Assembly: GCA_036558305.1 (NCBI GenBank)
Contig: DATBFX010000305.1
Span: forward strand, 1 to 15,594
Length of the DNA: 15,594 nucleotides
Direction: 5' to 3'
DNA from: DATBFX01 sp036558305
GTDB taxonomy: Bacteria; Chloroflexota; Chloroflexia; Thermomicrobiales; UBA6265
Shown here piece by piece: positions 1-5,549 of the stretch (position 1 is the stretch's first letter; each line of letters opens with the position of its first letter). The position numbers and the translations under genes are program-made. The notes beneath the pieces are model-generated. The model ran no database searches. It worked only from the letters and a program-made list of their open reading frames with translations, and was not told where the DNA came from.

Positions 1-486
1 CCCGGCACGGGCATCTCGATGACGGCGATCTGGTTGTCGTGTGATCCCGATGCGCAGGGACAGCCGGCATCCGGTGCCGGCGCGGACGCGGGGGACGCCG
101 GGTCGACGCAACTGCCCGGCGGAGTCGTCCTGCAACCCATGGCCGGCGACCAGACGGCGGTGCTGCCGCCGGATACAGCGACGATTGCGCTCGGCCGCGT
201 CGCGCTCGCACCGGGGGCGGACCTCCCGTTGTCCGTCGTCGCGGGCCCCATCATGATCTTCGTCGAGGCGGGCGATCTCGACCTCACAACCGGGGCCGCC
301 GAGGCCTGGGTCCGTCGCGCGACGACCGGCAGGAGCGGCGACGCGGTGTCGCCGGCGCTCGCGACCGGTGACGGCGCACTGGTTCCGGCGGGCACCGATC
401 TCGGCGTGCGGAACCGGACCTCGTCGGTTGTCACCGTCGTCCTCTGCACGATCGTGCCGACCGAACCCGGACCGGGTTCGGGGTAG
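1..486 (+). CDS. Cupin-like protein, 5' end missing
   Basis: The frame is open from the left edge to a TAG at 484-486. The first ATG (19) has no Shine-Dalgarno sequence in the few bases before it, so the gene probably begins outside the window. The visible part has a Gly/Ala-rich stretch and then a beta-strand-rich region with alternating hydrophobic residues (ALGRVALAPGADLPL, GPIMIFVEAGDLDL, GDGALVPAGTDLGVRN). This is the usual cadence of a cupin barrel, including the strand-turn that follows 'APG'. No His-rich metal-binding motif is visible, so a metal-dependent enzyme activity is not supported. Similar small, often exported cupins occur in Chloroflexota, but the role here is unknown. A strong palindrome overlaps its end, suggesting that the transcript stops before the sigma-factor gene. 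Confidence 0.6.
   Translation, partial: PGTGISMTAIWLSCDPDAQGQPASGAGADAGDAGSTQLPGGVVLQPMAGDQTAVLPPDTATIALGRVALAPGADLPLSVVAGPIMIFVEAGDLDLTTGAAEAWVRRATTGRSGDAVSPALATGDGALVPAGTDLGVRNRTSSVVTVVLCTIVPTEPGPGSG
461..481. terminator. Palindromic hairpin at end of the cupin-like gene
   Basis: CCGAACCCGG (461-470) and CCGGGTTCGG (472-481) are perfect inverted repeats separated by one base. As RNA this folds into an 8-bp stem with a GGACC loop. It lies in the last codons before the TAG at 484. No T-run follows, so it would be a GC-rich, non-canonical terminator or a 3'-end stabilising hairpin. Confidence 0.45.
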
Positions 487-554
487 ACCGGCGGATCGTT
501 GTCGATCTGGCACCTCGCCGCTCCCGGCTTGGTGAAGCTGGCGGTACTGCACCG

Positions 555-598
555 GTGACATTTCTCCTGCCCCGTCGTCTACCTTAGCGTACGCGTAC
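555..598 (+). promoter_or_regulatory. Candidate promoter and CGTACGCGTAC site upstream of the sigma factor gene
   Basis: GTGACA (555-560) and TACCTT (580-585) are a weak -35/-10 pair with a long 19-base spacer. Two bases after the -10-like hexamer lies CGTACGCGTAC (588-598), which contains the perfect palindrome GTACGCGTAC. A near-identical element, CGTACGTGTAC, lies just after a -10-like hexamer on the minus strand at 8012-8022. The position around the start site suggests an operator or an alternative-sigma element. No binding protein is known. Confidence 0.3.
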
Positions 599-630
599 CA
601 GGTGGCGGGCGAACGGCGAGGAGCGGTGCG

Positions 631-1236
631 GTGGGTTTCCTGCGGACCCGGGCACCAGCGGGCGAAGAACCGGCGGGCGACGAGCCGGGCGACGAGGACC
701 TCGTCGCGCAGGCCCGGTGCGACCCGGCGGCCTTCGCCCTCCTCTACCGTCGCTACGCCGCCAACGTCTACCAATACTGCGACCGCTGCCTGGGCGACCG
801 GGACGCGGCCGAAGAAGCGACCCAAACCGTCTTTCTGCGGGCCTTCGCCTCCCTCGCGACCTGTCGCGACGGGCGCGCCTTCCGCAGTTGGCTCTTCGCC
901 ATCGCCCACAACGAGATCATTTCCCAGCGTCGGTCGCACCGGCCTCAGGCGCCGCTGGAAACGGCGTTCGGGGTGCCGGATGCGACCGATTCGCCCGAGG
1001 ACCTTGCCCTCGCAGCGGTGGAGCGCCGCGAGATCACGGTCCTCCTGGCGCGCTTGCCTGCCGACCAGCGCGATCCGGTCGAACTCCGGCTGCAAGGCCT
1101 GAGCGACCAGGAGATCGCCCGGGTCCTCGGCCGCAGCCACGGCGCGATCAGGATGGCCCAATACCGCGCCGTCAAGCAACTTCGGACGTTCCTGGGCGCC
1201 GCCCACGTAGAGGAGGGGCGCCGTGTGGAGCGTTAG
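631..1236 (+). CDS. ECF-type RNA polymerase sigma factor (sigma-70 family)
   Basis: This 201-residue protein has the two-domain layout of extracytoplasmic-function sigma factors. Region 2 spans about residues 25-95 (DPAAFALLYRRYAANVYQYC, then AAEEATQTVFLRAFASL, then FRSWLFAIAHNEI), which binds core polymerase and the -10 element. Region 4 spans about 135-195 (LPADQRDPVELRLQGLSDQEIARVLG followed by an HTH, GAIRMAQYRAVKQLR), which binds the -35 element. The start is the GTG at 631, preceded by GAGGAG (618-623) at normal spacing; a longer Arg-rich frame beginning at 602 is a shadow. Its 3' end overlaps the next gene by 14 bases, so the two products are probably made together. That fits a sigma factor paired with a membrane-bound regulator. 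The target promoters and the signal are unknown. Confidence 0.9.
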   Translation: MGFLRTRAPAGEEPAGDEPGDEDLVAQARCDPAAFALLYRRYAANVYQYCDRCLGDRDAAEEATQTVFLRAFASLATCRDGRAFRSWLFAIAHNEIISQRRSHRPQAPLETAFGVPDATDSPEDLALAAVERREITVLLARLPADQRDPVELRLQGLSDQEIARVLGRSHGAIRMAQYRAVKQLRTFLGAAHVEEGRRVER

Positions 1237-2215
1237 GCGTCGCGACGAGCGCGACCAGCTGAACCGGTTCTGGAACGCCCTCGCCGTCGCCCGGCCCGAA
1301 ACCGAGGTCACGCGGCTGCGGCAAGAACTCGATCAGCTTGACCCGACCCTGAGCGAGACCGTCGAGCGGCTGCGGGAGCGCGACGACGCGCACCGCCCCG
1401 ATCCGGTCTTCCTCGATCGATTGGAGCAAACCCTAATGGACGCTTCCCTTGTGGCGCCGGCGGGCCTCGTCCCGCTCCGCCCGGATTCTCCCGGTCACCG
1501 CAACGGCCGGACGGCCCCGCGGGAACGGTGGGCCTGGCTGCCCGCGCTCCCCGTCTCGAAGGAACGCCGTCGCTGGGCGACGGCCCAATTCGCGCTTGCC
1601 CTTCTCCTTCTCGTCACGTTGCTCGCGGCCTACGTCGCGTTCCGGCCTGAGAACCGCGGGTTCGTCGGACCGAACGGCACGGCGACGCCGATCCCGGCGC
1701 CGAGTCTGCCCGCCGTTTCGATGTTCCGTGGCAATCCCGCCCACACCGGTGTCATGCCCGGTCCCGGTCCCACCGGGACGCCGGCCGTGCGCTGGCGGAC
1801 CGAGGCCATCGCCACCGGCAAGGTCGGCTCGCAGCCGGCGGTCGTGGACGGGGTCGTCTACGCCGGCGCCGGCGCCCCGAACAAACCGGGCGGCGTCGTC
1901 GCCCTCGACGCGGCGACCGGCGCGGAGCGCTGGCGCTACCACTTCCCTGCCGAGAACCAATCGTCCCCGGCGCTGGTCGACGGGGTCGTCTACGTCGGCG
2001 GCGGGGTCGGGGACCACCACCTCTACGCGCTCGACGCGTCCACCGGCGAGCAACGGTGGGCGCTGGAGCTGGACGACGACGTGAACTCGCCGCCGGCGGT
2101 GGTCGGCGGCACCATCTACGTCGGCGCCGGCCAGAACAGCGGCGGCCGGACCGGGTACGTCTACGCCATCGGCGGCGGCTCTGCCGCGACCCCGGCCGGC
2201 ACGGCCACGCCCTGA
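1223..2215 (+). CDS. Membrane-anchored putative anti-sigma/sensor protein with PQQ-like propeller repeats
   Basis: This 330-residue protein has three parts. The cytosolic N-terminus (about 1-75) is helical and carries the patterns LNRFWNAL, LDPTLSETVERL and PDPVFLDRL, seen in Chloroflexota proteins encoded next to ECF sigma factors; it is the likely sigma-binding part. One membrane helix lies at about 122-140 (FALALLLLVTLLAAYVAF). The C-terminus (about 190-318) has about three PQQ-type repeats, each with the signature P-A-V-V-D-G-V-V-Y-x-G followed by ALDAxTGxxRW. The start is GTG 1223, four bases after AGGAGGGG (1211-1218), inside the sigma gene. Type-II orientation would place the propeller outside the cell. 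Three repeats are too few for a closed seven- or eight-bladed propeller, so it may oligomerise or be an incomplete domain. The anti-sigma role is inferred from position and the N-terminal pattern; no zinc HxxxCxxC motif is present. The C-terminus is Ala/Thr/Pro-rich. Confidence 0.75.
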   Translation: MWSVRRRDERDQLNRFWNALAVARPETEVTRLRQELDQLDPTLSETVERLRERDDAHRPDPVFLDRLEQTLMDASLVAPAGLVPLRPDSPGHRNGRTAPRERWAWLPALPVSKERRRWATAQFALALLLLVTLLAAYVAFRPENRGFVGPNGTATPIPAPSLPAVSMFRGNPAHTGVMPGPGPTGTPAVRWRTEAIATGKVGSQPAVVDGVVYAGAGAPNKPGGVVALDAATGAERWRYHFPAENQSSPALVDGVVYVGGGVGDHHLYALDASTGEQRWALELDDDVNSPPAVVGGTIYVGAGQNSGGRTGYVYAIGGGSAATPAGTATP

Positions 2216-2244
2216 CCCCCTTCGTTGGCCCAGGGAGGGCACCG

Positions 2245-2271
2245 CGCGCCCGGTCAACCCGACCGGGCGCG
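2245..2271. terminator. GC-rich stem-loop between convergent genes
   Basis: CGCGCCCGGTC (2245-2255) pairs over 11 bp with GACCGGGCGCG (2261-2271) around the loop AACCC. It lies 30 bases after the plus-strand propeller gene and about 120 bases after the end of the minus-strand retropepsin-like gene, so it could end both transcripts. No T-run follows on either strand. Confidence 0.55.
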
Positions 2272-2389
2272 GCAACGAGACGCTGCCGCGGGAATCGAGG
2301 CGTGGCGTCGGTCCGTCGACTCCTTCGTCCTGCCCGGGGTCGACTGGAGGGGTGAGACGCGTGGCCCCGACCGGCAATGGGGTAGGCGT

Positions 2390-2776
2390 CTACGGAGTGA
2401 GCCGCACCAGCCAGGTACGCAGATCGACGTGCATCGACGAGAAGGGACGGAGAAAGTCGGCGCCGAGGATGCCGTCGAGGTCAAAGACGGCAGCGGTGAG
2501 ACCGACACGCACCCCGAGATCGGGGACTGGCTGGCGATCGATTCGCAGGTCCGAGAGGGCGATTCGTGAGCCGCTGTCCGGCTTGATGATGCCCCGTCCG
2601 ATCAGATCGTCGCGCACCCGTGCGCTGATACTGGAGCGAAGCATCGCGGGTTGGAAGACCGTCTGCAGTTGAACGTCGAGACCGACCGACAGTCCCACGA
2701 CGAACTGACGGGTACCGCGATTGCCGGTGGGAACGAACCGCAACTGGAACGAGATCTCACCGGGAGTCGGCGGCAC
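2390..2776 (-). CDS. Retropepsin-fold protein, catalytic Asp apparently lost
   Basis: This 128-residue protein resembles the single-lobe aspartic protease (retropepsin-like) family. The end is diagnostic: FDLDGILGADFLRPF (about 97-111) followed by a beta-strand, MHVDLRTWLVRLTP, matching the usual 'DGLLGxDFLxxF' segment. In family members the N-terminal part carries LDTGA. Here the equivalent position reads LQTVF (Q38-T39-V40), so the catalytic Asp and Gly are replaced and peptidase activity is not expected. The GTG start (2774-2776) lies inside the upstream RHH-like gene, overlapping it by 20 bases, so the two are probably translated together. It is not exported (no signal peptide). It could be a binding module that keeps the dimeric fold. 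The fold assignment is fairly sure and the loss of activity is inferred from this one alignment by eye. Confidence 0.6.
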   Translation of the reverse strand: MPPTPGEISFQLRFVPTGNRGTRQFVVGLSVGLDVQLQTVFQPAMLRSSISARVRDDLIGRGIIKPDSGSRIALSDLRIDRQPVPDLGVRVGLTAAVFDLDGILGADFLRPFSSMHVDLRTWLVRLTP

Positions 2777-3293
2777 CGGGTGTCTCCACGGTCACGCGAA
2801 GATGCCGGTCGGCCTCGGCGATGAGGTCCGCAAAGGCGTGATCGCCCTCGGTGCCCGGCTGAACTCGTGGGAATGCCCGGAAGATGGCATACATCGGGCG
2901 CGGTGCGTCCGAGGCAGCCGCCGCCGGCGGTGGCTCCTGCGCCAGGGCACGCGAGATCTCGGCCCGCCGGAACGAGTGGGCGAGGACAAACCCCCGCTCC
3001 GGACGATGGCGATCGTCGAAGCCGGTGACGCGCATGAGAATCCACTGATCGCGGCACAGCGCGATCACCTCGTCGACGGTGTAGTCGCGGTCCGGCTCGA
3101 TCGGCGAGTCGATAGGGCGCGACGGCAGCGCTTCGCCGGACAGGACGACAAGCTCCTCCCAAACGGCACGGGTCACAACATCGTCAACGGTTTCGCCGTG
3201 CTGGGCACAATAGGCGGCGAGTTGATCGCGCAGGTCCGCCGGCATACGGACGTGGAGAGTTGCTTCGGCCGTTTCGGCGTCGTGGGTCAACAT
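2757..3293 (-). CDS. Ribbon-helix-helix-like DNA-binding or antitoxin-like protein
   Basis: This 178-residue protein starts at the ATG 3293, preceded by GGAGG (3306-3310). The frame is open upstream to 3545, but the extra residues are Arg/Ser-rich and lack a ribosome site. Residues about 11-48 (ATLHVRMPADLRDQLAAY, then HGETVDDVVTRAVWEELV) have the strand-helix-helix form of CopG/Arc-type ribbon-helix-helix domains. The rest is not recognised: a middle segment with DYTVDEVIALCRDQW and GFDDRHRPERGFVLAH, an Ala/Pro linker, and a C-terminal part ending in ADLIAEADRHLRVTVETPG. The gene overlaps the inactive-looking retropepsin by 20 bases. The pair resembles a regulator/partner unit more than a standard toxin-antitoxin pair. 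Function is unknown. Confidence 0.6.
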   Translation of the reverse strand: MLTHDAETAEATLHVRMPADLRDQLAAYCAQHGETVDDVVTRAVWEELVVLSGEALPSRPIDSPIEPDRDYTVDEVIALCRDQWILMRVTGFDDRHRPERGFVLAHSFRRAEISRALAQEPPPAAAASDAPRPMYAIFRAFPRVQPGTEGDHAFADLIAEADRHLRVTVETPGAADSR

Positions 3294-3375
3294 GTGGCGC
3301 GTCTTCCTCCCAAATCGTTCGGCCCGCGGGCACTCGATGGGCCGATGCCGAGACAGCGTGATGGCCGACGCCACC

Positions 3376-3403
3376 ACTGTAGCAAATCCGCCCCATCGTG
3401 ACA
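3376..3403 (-). promoter_or_regulatory. Candidate promoter for the RHH-retropepsin pair
   Basis: On the minus strand, TGTCAC (3398-3403) and TACAGT (3376-3381) are separated by 16 bases, and TGC directly precedes the -10, making it an extended -10. The start site would fall near 3369, about 75 bases before the ATG at 3293. The -35 match is poor. Confidence 0.35.
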
Positions 3404-3579
3404 TGCCGGATCGGCGGCGGGACCCCTCCACTTCCCAATCTTCAGAAGACCCGTGCGCCGAGCGATGACTCGGTGCACTCTGTCGATCCGCTGTGATCCC
3501 GCCGTCCGAAGATGGTTGACGTCGCATCGGACGGCAACGAAGCACGCCGTTCCAAGTGCCACCGGCTGGCGAAACGCAC

Positions 3580-3606
3580 CCCCTCTCCCGCGCACCGGGA
3601 AAGGGG
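3580..3606 (-). terminator. Stem-loop after the solute-binding protein gene; intergenic palindrome
   Basis: On the minus strand CCCCTTTCCCG pairs with CGGGAGAGGGG around GTGCG (11 bp, one G-U). It starts 37 bases after the stop of the solute-binding protein gene, so it probably ends that transcript. The arms, together with the nearby CCCTCACC on the same strand, resemble a family of CCCTCTCCC-type palindromes scattered between genes in many high-GC genomes, so it may also be a copy of a dispersed repeat (inferred). Confidence 0.5.
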
Positions 3607-3642
3607 CCGGGTACCCTCTGGGTGGAGGTGAGGGCTCCATCC

Positions 3643-5382
3643 CTACGTCGCCACCCGCTGCAACCGGTAGAAGTCGTACGTGCCGATGTTGATCGGGTTG
3701 AAGACGTAACCGGCGATGTCGTTGCGCATCACCGTGGTCCACTGGCGCTGGAGGTAGTAGATCGCCGGCGGGTCGTCGCGGCTCAGGATCTGTTGGACCT
3801 CGGCCAGCGCCGCCAGGTATTGCTGCGGATCGGCCGTGTCGCGGATCTGGGCGAGGAGCTCGTCGACGCGCGCGTTACAGTAGTACCCGGCGTTGACGCC
3901 GCTCGAACCGGCGGCGCCGCAGAGCACCTGAAGCTGGAGGTGGTCCCAGGCGTCGTTGTAGATCGGCCACCAGAACGCGGGCATCAGGTTCGGTTGCTCC
4001 TCCGGCGTCACGTCGCGGAACAGGTATTCGACGAAGGCGGCGTGCGTCACCGTCTGGACGTCGAGGTTGATGCCGACCTGGCTCAGGTTGTTCTGGAAGA
4101 GCTGGACGGTCGACTTGACGTTCTGCTCGCCCTCCTCCTGGACCAGCGTGACCGTCGTCCCCGCCGCGACCCCGGCCTGGTCGAAGAGGGCTCTCGCCTT
4201 GGCGAGATCGGTGGTATAGGTGAAGGTGTCGGGGTCGAACCCGTAGCAGAGTTCGGCCACCGGTCCGACCGCGCGTTTGCCGTACCCCTTGTAAACGCCG
4301 CCGACGACCTCGTCGTAGGGGAAGGCCCAGCACATCGCCTGCCGCGCCTCGGGCGTTTTCAGGGGACCGGCGACGCTCATGACGAAGTAGTCGACCTCGG
4401 TGCTGTAGTTGCGCTCGACCCGGAGATCGGGATTCTGCGCGAACGCCTCCAGGTCCTCCGGGATCATGTTGTCGACGATGTCGACCTGTCCCTGCTCGAT
4501 CAACTGGCGGCGGGTGCCGCTCTCCGGCACCACGCGGACGACGATGCGGTCGAAGTGGTCGCCCGCCCACCCGCGCCAGTAGCCGTCGTACCGCTCCATC
4601 ACGACCTGTTGCTCGGGTTCGAATTCGACGATCTTGTACGGTCCCGTCCCCATCCCGACCGCGTTGGTCTGCGCCCAGACGTGCCCCCAGTCGCCGTCGA
4701 CCTCTTGCGCCTTGGCCGCCCTGGCGTTGACGATCTGGGCGCCGTAGTTGGAGGTCATCGCCGCCGGGAAGAAGGGCTGCGGTTTGCCGAGGTCGAACTC
4801 GACCGTTTTCGCGTCGACGGCCTTCACCTGATCGGCCGTCTGGACGAAGCGGCCGAGCTCGAAGGACGGGGCGAGACCCAGGGCGATCAACCGCTCGAAA
4901 TTGGCACGAACGGCCTCCGCGTCGCACGGCGACCCGTCCTGGAAGGTGACGCCCTCGCGTAGGTGGAAGGTAAAGACGCTGTTGTCGGCGTTCGCCTCCC
5001 ACGATTCGGCCAGCACCGGCTCCACCTGATCGACCTGGGCATCCTTGAGCGCGATCAGGTTCTCGTACGGGCCGCGATTGGCGATGGTCGAGCGGTAGTC
5101 GTCGGCGGAGTGGGGGTCGAGGTCGGCCGGGGTGCCGTCGAGGGCGATCGTCAAGGTCGCACCGTCGTCCTGGGCGCCGACGATGCGACCCGGTCTCCCG
5201 CCGGCCGGCGACGCCGCCACACCGGACACACCGGCGATGGCGTCGATGGCGGGCGCGGCGAGCCCGAGCGCCGCCGCCCGGCGTGCCAGGTCGCGGCGGC
5301 TGAGGCTTCCCCTGGCCGCCGATCGCAGGAGCCGATCCAAATCCGAGGCGCGTCGATCCTGATCGCTGGGCTCGCTGGTCAC
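3643..5382 (-). CDS. ABC transporter substrate-binding protein, family 5 (oligopeptide/nickel type), Tat-exported
   Basis: This 579-residue extracytoplasmic binding protein would capture a peptide or a similar small solute for an ABC importer. The start is GTG 5382 with AGGAGG seven bases before it. The same frame is open far upstream, but that part is a shadow of the next gene. Residues 28-35 (SRRDLARR) plus the Ala-rich hydrophobic stretch to about 57 form a twin-arginine signal. The mature protein begins with the family-5 pattern LTIALDGTPADLDPH, then LAESWEANADNSVFTFHLREG, and continues with GTGPYKIVEFEPEQ, RQAMCWAF and a C-terminal YYLQRQWTTVMR typical of OppA/DppA-like proteins. No lipobox Cys is seen after the signal. 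No permease or ATPase genes are adjacent, so its transporter must lie elsewhere. It has its own promoter and a terminator-like hairpin. The substrate cannot be read from sequence. Confidence 0.92.
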   Translation of the reverse strand: MTSEPSDQDRRASDLDRLLRSAARGSLSRRDLARRAAALGLAAPAIDAIAGVSGVAASPAGGRPGRIVGAQDDGATLTIALDGTPADLDPHSADDYRSTIANRGPYENLIALKDAQVDQVEPVLAESWEANADNSVFTFHLREGVTFQDGSPCDAEAVRANFERLIALGLAPSFELGRFVQTADQVKAVDAKTVEFDLGKPQPFFPAAMTSNYGAQIVNARAAKAQEVDGDWGHVWAQTNAVGMGTGPYKIVEFEPEQQVVMERYDGYWRGWAGDHFDRIVVRVVPESGTRRQLIEQGQVDIVDNMIPEDLEAFAQNPDLRVERNYSTEVDYFVMSVAGPLKTPEARQAMCWAFPYDEVVGGVYKGYGKRAVGPVAELCYGFDPDTFTYTTDLAKARALFDQAGVAAGTTVTLVQEEGEQNVKSTVQLFQNNLSQVGINLDVQTVTHAAFVEYLFRDVTPEEQPNLMPAFWWPIYNDAWDHLQLQVLCGAAGSSGVNAGYYCNARVDELLAQIRDTADPQQYLAALAEVQQILSRDDPPAIYYLQRQWTTVMRNDIAGYVFNPINIGTYDFYRLQRVAT

Positions 5383-5435
5383 GGTCGCTCCTCCTGATTG
5401 GGTGCCGGTCGATTGTGCTGGGCGCGTTCGTCCAG

Positions 5436-5462
5436 ATAATACCAAAGCAGGCGCTTCGTCAA
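5436..5462 (-). promoter_or_regulatory. Sigma-70-type promoter of the solute-binding protein gene
   Basis: On the minus strand TTGACG (5457-5462) and TATTAT (5436-5441) are separated by 15 bases, and TGG directly precedes the -10, making it an extended -10 that can offset the short spacer. The start site would be near 5429, about 47 bases before the GTG at 5382. The local A/T-rich patch stands out from the GC-rich surroundings. Confidence 0.55.
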
Positions 5463-5549
5463 ACAAATCGAGTCTCGAAGAGACGAGCGTCCGGGTTCGA
5501 GGGAGGACGCGACGCACGCGGGCAGAGGGCCTCCACGGGTGGGTTGCGA

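Larger units (their letters stand above)
3294..3642. other. Intergenic stretch between SBP gene and RHH gene
   Basis: Apart from the candidate promoter near 3376-3403 and the palindrome at 3580-3606, nothing is recognised in this 349-base stretch. Open frames across it are short, Arg-rich, and lack ribosome sites and family features. Confidence 0.5.

Noticed and set aside
2757..3293. Classical toxin-antitoxin pair with the overlapping downstream gene
   Set aside because: The partner has a retropepsin-like fold rather than a known toxin fold, and the RHH-like protein is much longer than typical antitoxins.
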